From contig NZ_FCNU01000028.1 of the NCBI RefSeq assembly GCF_001545115.1, positions 1 through 64,000 of the forward strand: a stretch of 64,000 nt of DNA, written 5' to 3'. The position numbers were made by a program, and so were the translations under genes. This document shows, piece after piece, positions 7,829 to 16,599 of this stretch; position 1 is the first letter of the stretch; each line of letters begins with the position of its first letter. The notes beneath the pieces were generated by a model. It was not told the DNA's origin. It saw only the letters and a program-made list of their open reading frames with translations, and made no database searches. Source of the DNA: Candidatus Protochlamydia phocaeensis. GTDB taxonomy: Bacteria; Chlamydiota; Chlamydiia; Chlamydiales; Parachlamydiaceae.

Positions 7829-8914
7829 CTAGAGGGGGATGGCTGAGCAAGATAGTCTGCACGCAGGGATACTATCACTTTTTTTAGGGCTCAGTTGAAA
7901 AAAAGAAGGAGCGGGAGGCGCCTCGAATGAATGGTAATAATTTTTGACAAGATTCCAAATATAATCGGCTCGCTTATTCCGTTTTGTTTTTTTATCCACT
8001 CCTTCACTGCCAGGAAAATGGTTCATATCAATTTCTGGGCCGAATGCCAAGTGGACAGGCGTGTGGTTGGCATAGCGTTTCTCGCCTATTTCTTTTTCTA
8101 CATGTTTAGGAGGAGGCATAAGGTCATAGGTATGAAGAGCGAGGGGATAGAAGTGCGTAGGGTGCTCGGCCTGTTGGGTCATCAGCCAAAACATTTCTAG
8201 GCTTTGCGGATCGAAAGGGGCAACCTCTAGTTTGCCTTCGGCTGTCGGCCGGTCTCTTCCACCGCTTGGAGCGACATAGATGCATTGTCCCCCTTGGCTA
8301 AGCAGTTCGCTCATTTTCTTCATGGTCCGTTGATTGTGAAGCATTTTTTGCGCTTTCAATTCTGGCGGATGAGTCATATGCTTCTTTGAATAAATGCATA
8401 GGAGATTGCGGCCCATGCTCATGGGGATGGCCATGGGATCGGTGATGACGCGGTGTCCGGCAACGAAGATCATTTGTGAGGCAAAGGACGGGTCAATTTT
8501 TTCGAGCATTAAACTTAAGACCTGCGGATCAGGCTCTGTTTGATGATTAGCCAGTAAAATGACATTCTCTCCGCGGCTGATTTGCTCCCGCATTTTCTGA
8601 ATGTGGTCCAGGCCCAAAAGCGTAGATGCCTTAAAGTTAATTAGAGGGCGGATTAAATCCAGACCGAATTGATAATAATCAATGGGATGGCGGATGGCTT
8701 GATGAAAAATTTCGAACGGATAGGGATGTTTAAATTGCTGAGCCACTAACTGCAATAACTGTTCAAAGATCTTATTTCCTTCCGCTCTTGAATAGCCGCC
8801 TTGATGAATAGCTTTCATATAGCTTTGATAAAATTCTTCAATGATCGGAATCAAGGGGGGAGGAAAAAGACCTTCGCTGAAATATTCAGAGAAGGGGAAA
8901 TGTTCCTTGACCAT
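7829..8914 (-). CDS. plsB: Glycerol-3-phosphate 1-O-acyltransferase (soluble, plastid/chlamydial type)
   Basis: 361 residues. The acyltransferase motif HX4D is His124-QTEP-Asp129 in LLANHQTEPDPQVL. A substrate-binding block follows at CIYVAPSGGRDRP (211-223), and VAGHRV (151-156) lies between. The size and lack of membrane segments fit the chlamydial/chloroplast ATS1-type enzyme instead of the large E. coli PlsB. It transfers an acyl group to sn-1 of glycerol-3-phosphate, the first step of phospholipid synthesis. It starts 3 bases after the rng stop, so the two are co-transcribed. The order plsB-rng matches Chlamydia. The last 15 residues look unalignable and the true end may differ in function but not in frame. 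Confidence 0.92.
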   Translation of the reverse strand: MVKEHFPFSEYFSEGLFPPPLIPIIEEFYQSYMKAIHQGGYSRAEGNKIFEQLLQLVAQQFKHPYPFEIFHQAIRHPIDYYQFGLDLIRPLINFKASTLLGLDHIQKMREQISRGENVILLANHQTEPDPQVLSLMLEKIDPSFASQMIFVAGHRVITDPMAIPMSMGRNLLCIYSKKHMTHPPELKAQKMLHNQRTMKKMSELLSQGGQCIYVAPSGGRDRPTAEGKLEVAPFDPQSLEMFWLMTQQAEHPTHFYPLALHTYDLMPPPKHVEKEIGEKRYANHTPVHLAFGPEIDMNHFPGSEGVDKKTKRNKRADYIWNLVKNYYHSFEAPPAPSFFQLSPKKSDSIPACRLSCSAIPL

Positions 8915-8917
8915 ATC

Positions 8918-10465
8918 TTAGACCTCGACTCGTTTATTATTAATGGTTGAGTAAAAATGGAATTCATTTAAATGAAGGCGGTCATCGGTCTCGAAATTCA
9001 AATGGGCATTAAGATCTTTTGCCAGTTTAATTAAATAGGACTTGTCAATGTTATTTAAATAGCGGTCTAGTTCTGGATGAACAAGGAGCTTGAGGGCAAA
9101 TTGCTCATGGCAGGACACAATCTTTTTGAATGCCCGTTCGATTTCAATCGACACGCTCTCATGAGATTTGATTACTCCGCTGCCTGAGCAATAAGGGCAG
9201 CCTGTAAACAGCGTCTGCATAAGCGAGCCGCGATTGCGCTGGCGCGTCATTTCAACAAGACCGAATTCGCTCATGCCCAATATTGTGCATTTTGCCGAAT
9301 CTTCCTTCATGCAGTCTTTCAAACGCTCCAGCACCCGCCGCTGATTTTTTCTTAAGCGCATATCAATAAAATCGCAAATGATCAATCCGCCAATATTGCG
9401 TAGGCGTAACTGGCGGGCAATTTCTTCGGCCGCTTCAAGATTGATGCGCACAAGGGATTCCTCGACATCAGCCTTACTAGTACTGCTTCGCCCTGAGTTA
9501 ACGTCGATGGTATGCATGGCCTCTGTTCGATCAAAAAATAAATAACCTCCGCTTGGCAGCCAGATCTTGCGCCGCAAGGTCTTCTCTATTTCGCGCTCGA
9601 CATTGAAGCGCTCGAACATAGGAACTTTATCTCGGTAATATTCAATGCGCAAAGGATGCTCGCTTGAATAGCGGCTGTATAGACGTTTACATGTTTGATA
9701 GGTGGCATAATCATCCACTAAAAGGCGGTCATAGCGTTTATCGATGGCAGTGATAACAGCCCGCTTGATCAAATCGGACTCGGCATACAAGAGCGTCGGC
9801 TCGCTTGCCTTCTGGAAATTTTCCATGATCGTTTGCCAATTATGCAAAAGGTCATGCGCTTCTGCAATTAACATCTCTTGCGTTGCGCTGGCACTGGCCG
9901 TCCGGCAGATAAGCCCCATGTCTTTCGGCATTTCAAAAGCGCGAATGAGCTTCTTCAAGCGCTCTCTTGCCACGCGATCTTCTATCTTACGCGAGACACC
10001 GCGATGAGAAGAGTTTGGTAATAGCACAAGGTAGCGTCCGGCTATCGAAATATTGGATGTTAAGCGCGCCCCCTTGGATCCAATGGGTTCTTTGACCACC
10101 TGAACCAGCACAGGTTGATCCGGCTTCATCAACTGCTCAATGTCCAGATTTTGCTGTTCTTTGTCATTAAGCGTCTTAATATCATAGTCTAAGTCAAAGT
10201 CCATATCGAAGAGTTGTTCGAACTTCTTCGTATTTTCAATGATGTCGGAGATGTGAATAAATCCATTTTCGCCTTCATTGATATCAATAAAGGCTGATTG
10301 AATGTTATGAAGGATATTTTTAACGCGCCCGCGATAAATATTGCCGGTCAGTTGCCTTTCTTTTTTGCGTTCAATAATTAAATCGCGCAATTCTCCATTT
10401 TTTAAAAGAGCATAGCGTGTTTCTTTAGATTCAATATTAAGTAAAATTTCGTGCATTTGCGTCAC
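8918..10465 (-). CDS. rng: Ribonuclease G/E family endoribonuclease
   Basis: 515 residues, the size of RNase G. An S1-like RNA-binding region covers about 38-125 (GNIYRGRVKNILHNIQSAFIDI, GENGFIHISD), interrupted by an acidic insertion at 82-115. The catalytic aspartates are Asp321 in TIDVNSGRSS and Asp365 in LIICDFIDMR. The zinc-link is CPYCSGSG (423-430). It lacks the long C-terminal degradosome scaffold of E. coli RNase E. It processes rRNA 5' ends and mRNA. The operon order with plsB is conserved in Chlamydia, where the gene is annotated rne/cafA. Confidence 0.95.
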   Translation of the reverse strand: MTQMHEILLNIESKETRYALLKNGELRDLIIERKKERQLTGNIYRGRVKNILHNIQSAFIDINEGENGFIHISDIIENTKKFEQLFDMDFDLDYDIKTLNDKEQQNLDIEQLMKPDQPVLVQVVKEPIGSKGARLTSNISIAGRYLVLLPNSSHRGVSRKIEDRVARERLKKLIRAFEMPKDMGLICRTASASATQEMLIAEAHDLLHNWQTIMENFQKASEPTLLYAESDLIKRAVITAIDKRYDRLLVDDYATYQTCKRLYSRYSSEHPLRIEYYRDKVPMFERFNVEREIEKTLRRKIWLPSGGYLFFDRTEAMHTIDVNSGRSSTSKADVEESLVRINLEAAEEIARQLRLRNIGGLIICDFIDMRLRKNQRRVLERLKDCMKEDSAKCTILGMSEFGLVEMTRQRNRGSLMQTLFTGCPYCSGSGVIKSHESVSIEIERAFKKIVSCHEQFALKLLVHPELDRYLNNIDKSYLIKLAKDLNAHLNFETDDRLHLNEFHFYSTINNKRVEV

Positions 10466-10492
10466 CTATAGCGTATGACGAAAGACACTCCT

Positions 10493-10822
10493 CTACCGAA
10501 AAGCGGCCAAGTATGGCTTCTTGTTGATTTGATTATCGCTCTTGGTCAACAACATAAGGTGAAGAAAAAGGGTTAATAAATTTAAATGACCGTTTCCTAT
10601 GCTTTCCACTTGTTTGAAAGTTAATCCACGCTCATTTCCGTGCTCGAACGATAAAATGCTGTCGCTATTGAAGGGAATGGCAATAATGGGAAAAACCAGC
10701 TCCGCCCCTGTTAAATGAGAGTAAAATAACCCATTATGATGAGTCTCAATGGGCAATGCAGTCGCACTCTCAGATGACGATGTGACGGTTAAGGGGTTGA
10801 CCAAACTTTTCATTCCATTCAT
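10493..10822 (-). CDS. Small hypothetical protein upstream of rng
   Basis: 109 residues, no signal peptide. A conserved-looking middle (NGLFYSHLTGAELVFPIIA) precedes a hydrophobic helix LNLLTLFLHLMLLTK near 85-95. I do not recognise a family. It ends 27 bases before rng and would be first in that operon. The upstream region has no strong ribosome binding site, and an internal ATG four codons in is an alternative start. It may be lineage-specific or a chance frame. Confidence 0.45.
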   Translation of the reverse strand: MNGMKSLVNPLTVTSSSESATALPIETHHNGLFYSHLTGAELVFPIIAIPFNSDSILSFEHGNERGLTFKQVESIGNGHLNLLTLFLHLMLLTKSDNQINKKPYLAAFR

Positions 10823-11040
10823 TAAAACATGTTCATCTTAGTCGGACTAAAGAAGCTGAATAAATCACTTGCGCCCTTATGATGTTTAATTATTTCTGCG
10901 GTAAGAGGTAGAGTCCCAGTCTTTTAGTTTATCTCTTGAGTTGTTTTTATTCCATTTAATGATAAATGGGTTGCTTAGTACAGAAGTTTTAATTATCCAT
11001 TTTTAACCTATTCCACTAACGGGATAGTCGCATAGGTTTT

Positions 11041-11152
11041 GAAGGATATAAGCATGCGTAGAGGTCCGGCAGGCCGGGCATCTGCGGATGGCTATATCTT
11101 AAAGGGACTTGTCAGGCTCTACTATATGACGCCGTCTCCAATTAAATCCTTC
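11041..11152. ncRNA. Candidate structured RNA in the rng/yceD divergent spacer
   Basis: GAAGG (11041-11045) pairs with CCTTC (11148-11152). Inside are two arms. ATATAaGC (11046-11053) pairs with GCTATAT (11091-11097) and carries CGTAGA/TCTGCG (11057-11062/11081-11086) and a CCGG hairpin. GGGAC (11104-11108) pairs with GTCTCC (11134-11139), with GTCA/TGAC inside. This is a compact three-way junction in a 509-base spacer (10823-11331) otherwise without a gene. Other nearby stems are CCATTTA/TAAATGG (10952-10969) and AACCTAT/ATAGGTT just before 11041. I could not match it to a known RNA; the strand is unknown. Confidence 0.4.
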
Positions 11153-11331
11153 CGTATTTAAAAGTTTAAGCGATTGTAGCGTTCTTTTCTAGTAAAAAAT
11201 AAGATTGTCGATTAAAGAATTAAATCACGGAAACATTGAGGCAACCGAGAGAATTTGTTGGCAAAAAAACAGCAAGTATCCTAAAATAAACTACTTTATA
11301 AAGTCATTTATCCTCAAAAAAGACCCCATTC

Positions 11332-11808
11332 ATGGATGACGCTTTTAAGATATATGTTGATCAGCTGCGCGACGGGCAGGAAAAGAAAATAAAAGAAAGC
11401 TTGTCCCCGGACTTTTTAGATGTCCATGAAACCGATTTGGGTTTTAAAAAAAATGTTGAATTAGAGGGAGTGTCTTATTTAGCGGATCAAGAGCTAATTT
11501 TGCACTGGAATATTCAGGCAGAAGCCTTGATTCCTTGCTCTATTTGCAATGAAATGGTTCCCGTAGACATAAAAATCCGGGATTTTTATCACAGCGAACC
11601 TTTGGCAGACATCAAAGGAGCGGTTTTTAATTTTAAAGATCTGTTACGAGAAACCATTTTATTAGAAATTCCTGCTTTTGCAGAGTGCAATCAAGGAAAT
11701 TGTCCTAAACGGCAAGAAGTAGCAAAATATTTAAAAGAGCCTACTCAAGATCAATCGGAAGACGAAGAGGGTTATCAACCTTTTGCCGATTTGGATTGGA
11801 AGCAATAA
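11332..11808 (+). CDS. YceD/DUF177 family protein
   Basis: 158 residues of the YceD (DUF177) family, which nearly always precedes rpmF and is linked to 23S rRNA metabolism in bacteria and plastids. The family cysteine pairs are visible: IPCSICNEM (around residue 65) and CNQGNCPKRQE (around 122). It ends in an acidic tail with PFADLDWKQ, typical of the family. It is the first gene of a yceD-rpmF-plsX run. Confidence 0.85.
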   Translation: MDDAFKIYVDQLRDGQEKKIKESLSPDFLDVHETDLGFKKNVELEGVSYLADQELILHWNIQAEALIPCSICNEMVPVDIKIRDFYHSEPLADIKGAVFNFKDLLRETILLEIPAFAECNQGNCPKRQEVAKYLKEPTQDQSEDEEGYQPFADLDWKQ

Positions 11809-11846
11809 GTTAAAAATAGAATGAGAATATTGAGGAGACATTAACC

Positions 11847-12029
11847 ATGGCTGTGCCACGTAACCGTATGTCAAATGCACGTAAAAATTCAAAGCGTGCT
11901 CATCATGCAAAAAAGCCTAAGAATTTATCCGTATGTAGCAATTGTGGAACACCACGTTTGTCGCATTATAGCTGCCAAGCTTGCGGAACTTATGCTGATC
12001 GTACTCCAGCAACTAAGGAAGCCCAATAA
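11847..12029 (+). CDS. rpmF: 50S ribosomal protein L32
   Basis: 60 residues: MAVPRNRMSNARKNSKRAHH then a four-cysteine zinc-binding form, CSNCGTPRLSHYSCQACG (31-48). The length and motif spacing are standard for L32, a large-subunit protein near the peptidyl transferase region. GAGGAG precedes the ATG. It lies 38 bases after yceD and 23 bases before plsX, an arrangement shared with many bacteria including Chlamydia. Confidence 0.97.
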   Translation: MAVPRNRMSNARKNSKRAHHAKKPKNLSVCSNCGTPRLSHYSCQACGTYADRTPATKEAQ

Positions 12030-12052
12030 GCGCCTCATAGGAGTAAATCTGC

Positions 12053-13081
12053 TTGCGCATCGGAGTTGATTTAATGGGGAGCGAAAGCTCTCCAACTATT
12101 CTTTTTGAGTCCGTATGGCAAGCTGCCCAAAAGCTGCCAACTATCACGTTTGTTGTTTTGGCTACCAAAACGGTCATTGATGCCATTTGGTCCCAAGACC
12201 ATCTTCCCTCTCAACTCTCGCGCTGCGGCGCGCGCATTGAATGTCATGCCGTCTCAGACATCATTGAGATGCACGACGAGCCTATAAAAGCGATTCGTGA
12301 GAAAAAAAATTCGTCTCTTGTTGTTGGCCTTCGCCTTTTGAAAAAACATCATCTAAACGCCTTTATCTCGGCTGGCAATACAGGTGCTTTGATTGCGGGA
12401 GCTGCCTTATCTTTGCCTTTGCTTCCCGGCATTAAGCGCCCGGCTCTTCTGGCAACTTTACCGACAGAGAAAGGGGATGTCGCTGTCTTAGATGTAGGAG
12501 GCAACGTCTCTTGCAAAGCCTCTCATTTAGTCCAATTCGCCCAAATGGGAGCGGCCTACCAGCGCTGCTATCAGGGAATTGAGCGGCCAAGAGTCGGACT
12601 GCTCAATATTGGAGTCGAATCAAAAAAGGGAACGTCCGAGGTTAGGCAGGCTTATCAGCTCCTGCAAGCTTTGGCGGAAAACCCTTCTCAACGCATGCAA
12701 TTTATTGGAAATATTGAAGGGCGCGAAGTCTTCTTGGGTCAAGCCGATGTTTTAGTGACGGATGGTTTTACGGGAAATGTCCTGCTCAAGGCTTCGGAGG
12801 GCGTGTCGTTTTTTCTATTAGACCAGCTAAGGCATGTATTGAAAGATTTGCCTGCAGAAAAGCAAGCGTCCATTTTGCACGATCTCCGCCATCAATTTGA
12901 TTATGAAGAATACAGTGGGGCAATTGTCTGCGGCGTCGATTGCGTGGCTGTCAAATGTCATGGAAAATCCTCTGTCAAGGGATTGTTCAATGGAATCATG
13001 GGGGCCATTTCCCTGGTTCAAAACGGATTCATTCGTCAAATCAAACATCAGCTTATCTTGTCCGGCCAGTGCGAATCCTAA
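12053..13081 (+). CDS. plsX: Phosphate acyltransferase PlsX
   Basis: 342 residues; makes acyl-phosphate from acyl-ACP for glycerophospholipid synthesis. Family blocks: [11 protein letters not shown] at the start, [25 protein letters not shown] (about 105-118), [22 protein letters not shown], and [12 protein letters not shown]. The start codon is TTG (12053-12055) with AGGAGT about eight bases upstream; the next ATG (12074) would delete the conserved nucleotide-fold strand, so TTG is preferred. A weak start fits coupling to rpmF translation. Confidence 0.95.
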   Translation: MRIGVDLMGSESSPTILFESVWQAAQKLPTITFVVLATKTVIDAIWSQDHLPSQLSRCGARIECHAVSDIIEMHDEPIKAIREKKNSSLVVGLRLLKKHHLNAFISAGNTGALIAGAALSLPLLPGIKRPALLATLPTEKGDVAVLDVGGNVSCKASHLVQFAQMGAAYQRCYQGIERPRVGLLNIGVESKKGTSEVRQAYQLLQALAENPSQRMQFIGNIEGREVFLGQADVLVTDGFTGNVLLKASEGVSFFLLDQLRHVLKDLPAEKQASILHDLRHQFDYEEYSGAIVCGVDCVAVKCHGKSSVKGLFNGIMGAISLVQNGFIRQIKHQLILSGQCES

Positions 13082-13092
13082 AAGTCTTTTTG

Positions 13093-13215
13093 TTCTTAGA
13101 AATCTGAGTTTAGAATTTTTTTTGCCTTTTCGACTGCGTCAAAGGCCCGGAGATGAACAAATGGCAAGAGCTTCAGGTCAGTCCAAAGGGCAAAAACTCC
13201 AAACTTCGGTTAGAA
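13093..13215. repeat. Dispersed inverted repeat, family 2, between convergent plsX and acyltransferase genes
   Basis: The left arm (13093-13126) contains TCTGAGTTTAGAATTTTTTT and the right arm (13188-13215) is its near-complement, GGGCAAAAACTCCAAAC then TTCGGTTAGAA. Read on the minus strand, 13215-13183 is nearly identical to 41979-42012 (AACC..AGTTTGGAGTTTTT, then GCCCTTTGGA). The T-rich arms suggest it also ends transcripts of both flanking genes. Confidence 0.65.
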
Positions 13216-13262
13216 GGGGTATTAGAACCGCCGTCTGCTAGGACAGGATTCTATGCGCGGAA

Positions 13263-13922
13263 TTAAGCTTGCGGCAAAGCGTTTTGCAAAATTTTTTGAG
13301 CTTCTTGTAAATCAAGGTCGGACTGATTGAAGCGCACGGGAGGGGCAAATTGCACGCGGACGGTGCTGAAGGGTTTGGGAAGCCTTAAGCGGTCCCACGT
13401 TTTAAATTCCCAGAAATGCGTTGCCTCCCAATTCAAGGGGAAGACATAAGCTTGGGTCTCCAAAGCAGCCATGGCCAGGCCCGGTTTAAGAGTATAGCGG
13501 GGGCCTCGCGGCCCGTCTGGCGTGACGGCGACGATTTCTTTTTTTTCTTCAATGCGGTGGATAAGCTCGCGCAGCGCCTGATGGCGCGAGTGGTGAGGTA
13601 CGCGAATCGTCCTGCCGGCTTTATAGGAATGGACAAAGGTGCTGATAAGTTCGCCGTCGCGGCTGTTGCTGATAAAAGCAGCGTAGATAAAGCGCGGCGT
13701 AAAGCGATGCAGGATAAAGGGGGCGATGGCCAAACGATTGTGCCATAACATGAGAACGCATTTGTCTTGCGATGCGATCTCGCAAAAGCGCTCAAGCCCT
13801 TGCACTTCCCAACGGCAGGTCCAAAGAAGAAGATTGAGAAGGCCTTTTCCAACAGTCGCTAAAAAGAGCGAAAGCGTTTTATATACGCTGTCTTTCCAGA
13901 TGTGTTTCAGTCTTTTTAGCAT
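13263..13922 (-). CDS. Lysophospholipid/lipid A acyltransferase family protein (DUF374)
   Basis: 219 residues with an N-terminal hydrophobic helix (about 14-36). The acyltransferase-like block is LMLWHNRLAIAPFIL, where His is the predicted base, followed by ISNSRDGELIS, the signature AVTPDGPRGPRYTLKPG (about 133-149), and FPLNWEATHFW. These belong to DUF374, relatives of LpxL-type acyltransferases that often sit beside Kdo or lipid A genes. The start overlaps the lpxB stop by 7 bases, so it is last in the pcnB-to-acyltransferase operon. A late lipid A acylation role is inferred from context. Confidence 0.85.
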   Translation of the reverse strand: MLKRLKHIWKDSVYKTLSLFLATVGKGLLNLLLWTCRWEVQGLERFCEIASQDKCVLMLWHNRLAIAPFILHRFTPRFIYAAFISNSRDGELISTFVHSYKAGRTIRVPHHSRHQALRELIHRIEEKKEIVAVTPDGPRGPRYTLKPGLAMAALETQAYVFPLNWEATHFWEFKTWDRLRLPKPFSTVRVQFAPPVRFNQSDLDLQEAQKILQNALPQA

Positions 13923-15076
13923 ATGAGCAGCTCCTCGATCGCCTTTGAAGCCGCTTCATTAGGCTGGCAGCTTCCCAGTTGGTTGTGCAAGGCCATGCAT
14001 TCTTCCTTCAGCTTTTGGCGCAGATTTTCATCAAAATGCAGGGCTGCCAGCTTATTAAGTAACGCTTGCGTATCCAATTGCCTGCCGATCAATTCGGGGA
14101 AGACTTCCTTTTGCCGCAAGATATTGACGATGCAATAATGCGGGAGGTTGAGGCGTAGAACATATTTGGCGACAAAGTAGTTGAAAGAGGTCAGCGTATA
14201 GAGGATCAAGCTGGGTTTGCAGTGAAGGGCCAATTCCAGTGAGACTGTTCCTGATTTAGCCAGGGCTGTGCGGCTGTCGCGCATCAATTCATAATTGAAT
14301 TGAGAAGGGGTGAGATAGATGTCCTGATTTAATTGCAGACTGCTTTGCGAGATTGCTTGTTCCAGGGCCGGCTTTAATTCTTCATGCGCACAAGATAGAG
14401 CGAATAGGAGCTGCGGATGGCGTCTTTTCAATAGCGCAGCTGTCTGCAGCTGCTGGGCTGTGTGCCGGATGATCTCGCCTTTGCGGCTTCCTGGAAAAAT
14501 GGCAATTAAATCAGAAGAGGAGGGGATTCCTACCCGTTGCATCCAGTTGTCTTGATATGAATGACGGGCTAGATTTTCCACTAAAGGATTGCCGATGTAT
14601 TGAACTTTTAGAGGAGTATGGGCAAAATAGGCAGCTTCAAAGGGATAAATGGTCAAAAGCAAGTCCAATGTCTGCACCATTGTTTTAATGCGATGTTTCC
14701 CATGCGCCCAGACTGTTGGACAGATGTATTGCACTATTTTGCCTTTAAATCCCTTCTTTCGCAGAGCGCGAGCTAAGCGCAGATTAAATCCGGGATAATC
14801 AATGAGCACAACGCAGGCGGGGTTGGTGCGAAGAATATCGTCCCGGACTTGATAGAAAAGCTTCCAAAGCTTGGGCAAAGCACGCAAGACATCGGAGAAT
14901 CCCATCACTTGAAAGTTTTCCATTTTTAAAAAGATTTCCAAGTGTTGAGCGCGCATTAAAGGGCCGCCTACTCCTCTGAAATGCGTAAAACAGGAGCGTT
15001 TTCTAAGCGCTTGCATTAGGCGGCTGCCGTGAAGATCGCCGCTGGCTTCTCCTGCGAATAAATAGCACTTACTCAT
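13916..15076 (-). CDS. lpxB: Lipid-A-disaccharide synthase
   Basis: 386 residues, the usual LpxB length. It begins KCYLFAGEASGDLHGSRLM and contains FRGVGGPLM, DYPGFNLRLAR, YICPTVWAHGKHRI, IFPGSRKGEI and LALAKSGTVSLELAL. These are the GT19 signatures for joining UDP-2,3-diacylglucosamine to lipid X. In Chlamydia, as I recall, LpxB carries an N-terminal LAB_N membrane extension in the same polypeptide; here that part is a separate gene whose stop overlaps this start by 8 bases. Translation is probably coupled. Confidence 0.95.
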   Translation of the reverse strand: MSKCYLFAGEASGDLHGSRLMQALRKRSCFTHFRGVGGPLMRAQHLEIFLKMENFQVMGFSDVLRALPKLWKLFYQVRDDILRTNPACVVLIDYPGFNLRLARALRKKGFKGKIVQYICPTVWAHGKHRIKTMVQTLDLLLTIYPFEAAYFAHTPLKVQYIGNPLVENLARHSYQDNWMQRVGIPSSSDLIAIFPGSRKGEIIRHTAQQLQTAALLKRRHPQLLFALSCAHEELKPALEQAISQSSLQLNQDIYLTPSQFNYELMRDSRTALAKSGTVSLELALHCKPSLILYTLTSFNYFVAKYVLRLNLPHYCIVNILRQKEVFPELIGRQLDTQALLNKLAALHFDENLRQKLKEECMALHNQLGSCQPNEAASKAIEELLIC

Positions 15077-15758
15077 TGTTTTTCACAGGGATGGATTGTT
15101 TTTGGATGAGCATCAAATTGCGAATATAGGGAACGATTCCAATAAGGGGGCCAATCAAATTGACGCTGTCGCGAATGTGCAGGAAATAGGCAATTGAAAG
15201 CAGGGCTCCTGTTAGGCTCAACCACCAGAAAGAGACGAAAAGCTCGCTTTTATGAGCTTGTTCGGCTAGCCACCACTGTACCCAAAAACGGCTGGAAAAA
15301 AGCAGGTAGGCCAACGTTCCTAAGGCATGCCACATCCAGGAGACGGCAGTCAATGGCTGATCCTGCCAGGGAGCAGTCGGGATGCGAAACCAATGCCCCT
15401 CGCGCAATAAATAGAAATCTTGAACGATAAAAGCCGCGGAAATGAGCGCAATGGCCGCGATTAATAGTCCTAGCACGAAAGAAAAAGAGACTTGCTTGGA
15501 TTTGGCTTGCATCAAATTGAGATTGCGCCAAGCAATGACAATATTGCATGCTTGAACGACGCAGATATGGTATTGGACTTGGATAAAGCTATGGAGGGCA
15601 AGTAGGACATTGCCCAATAAAGACAAATACCAAAAAGAGCGGGGGACAAGGCTCCTTTGCTGGCGCTCACTTTGCAGCCATTGCACAATAAAGCGGGCCC
15701 CAAAAGCAAAAGAAGATAGAAATCCAAGCGGATAAAGAATTGTTCGCCACTCTTCCAC
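15069..15758 (-). CDS. Membrane protein with two LAB_N (lipid A biosynthesis N-terminal) domains
   Basis: 229 residues, seven or so hydrophobic helices. Two copies of the LAB_N pattern are visible. The first is FGARFIVQWLQSERQQRS, FWYLSLLGN and NIVIAWRNLNLM (about 19-85). The second is FSSRFWVQWWLAEQAHKS, FWWLSLTGALLS and GIVPYIRNLMLI (about 158-220). A linker with a further membrane span joins them. LAB_N proteins usually accompany glycosyltransferases or LpxB; their biochemical role is unclear. The tandem arrangement suggests internal duplication. It is encoded directly before lpxB and 93 bases after the GT2 gene, so it probably assists lipid-linked sugar transfer. Confidence 0.85.
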   Translation of the reverse strand: MEEWRTILYPLGFLSSFAFGARFIVQWLQSERQQRSLVPRSFWYLSLLGNVLLALHSFIQVQYHICVVQACNIVIAWRNLNLMQAKSKQVSFSFVLGLLIAAIALISAAFIVQDFYLLREGHWFRIPTAPWQDQPLTAVSWMWHALGTLAYLLFSSRFWVQWWLAEQAHKSELFVSFWWLSLTGALLSIAYFLHIRDSVNLIGPLIGIVPYIRNLMLIQKQSIPVKNNE

Positions 15759-15851
15759 AAAACTTACCTGTTATTAAGGATGAACCAGGCATTTTACTCA
15801 TTTCAAACAATTCTGCCAATATATACTCCAAATAACAGCGGCTTCCATGAT

Positions 15852-16577
15852 CTAATTGGGCTGGGAAGCCCCTTTTTCTATTTGATAATGCAAATGGCGC
15901 TTTTTCATCCAACGGACAGCCAATAGATCGGCTACAGTATTTAGAGAGCGATTAAAGAAATTATAATTGCTTTTTCCGCTAGTTCTTTCGCGGTGGTTGA
16001 CCGGAACTTCGCTGACCCGAAAGCCTTCGATTTTAAATAAGGCGGGTAAGAAACGGTGCATGCCATTGTACATTTTAATTTGCTTCAAGCAAGCGGAACG
16101 ATAGATTTTTAAAGAACAGCCCGTATCTTGCACACCATCTTCGCAGAGACGGCTGCGCACTTTATTCGCCATTTTAGAGATCAAGCGCTTATGCCAAGGG
16201 TCTTTGCGTTTGAGGCGAATGCCGCAGACGAGATCGGAGTCAGCCATTTCTTGAATCAACTTGGGGATATCGGCCGGATCGTTTTGCCTGTCTCCATCTA
16301 ACGTAATGACAAAATCTCCCCGGGCGGCCTTAAAACCGGCATCAAAAGCGCTTGATTGGCCATAATTTTTTTTAAAAAAAATGGGATTCAAATATGTTTT
16401 TTTTCCGGCCAGCTTCTGCAAGACTTGTTTGGTGAGGTCAGTCGATCCGTCATCAATGCAGATAAGTTCCCATGGCTGATTTAATTGGTTCATCACGGGC
16501 TCAAGTTCTTCTATCAACTCTGCAATATTGCTTTCTTCATTTTTTAAGGGAATAACGACGGAATAGCGGATAGTCAT
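15852..16577 (-). CDS. Polyprenol-phosphate glycosyltransferase, GT2 (DPM1/ArnC-like)
   Basis: 241 residues of the GT2 GT-A fold: YSVVIPLKNEESNIAELIEE, ICIDDGSTD (nucleotide binding), KKNYGQSSAFDAGF, and the DxD metal site in TLDGDRQNDP. Acceptor-side motifs DTGCSLKIYR and HRERTSGKSNY are typical of dolichol/undecaprenyl-phosphate sugar transferases. It lacks the two C-terminal membrane helices of ArnC and so resembles soluble DPM1. Together with LAB_N it forms a common pair for making polyprenyl-phosphate sugars that modify lipid A or other envelope glycans. No ArnT-type acceptor transferase is in the window. Confidence 0.85.
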   Translation of the reverse strand: MTIRYSVVIPLKNEESNIAELIEELEPVMNQLNQPWELICIDDGSTDLTKQVLQKLAGKKTYLNPIFFKKNYGQSSAFDAGFKAARGDFVITLDGDRQNDPADIPKLIQEMADSDLVCGIRLKRKDPWHKRLISKMANKVRSRLCEDGVQDTGCSLKIYRSACLKQIKMYNGMHRFLPALFKIEGFRVSEVPVNHRERTSGKSNYNFFNRSLNTVADLLAVRWMKKRHLHYQIEKGASQPN

Positions 16578-16599
16578 AAGATCGCCTTATTTAAGTACC

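Noticed and set aside
11041-11152. Signal recognition particle RNA
   Set aside because: GAGGTCCGGCAGG recalls the SRP RNA start but the GGAAGGAAGCAG apical loop is absent and the fold is a three-way junction.
12897-13241. 114-residue plus-strand frame overlapping plsX
   Set aside because: Most of it lies in another frame of plsX and the rest in repeat family 2.
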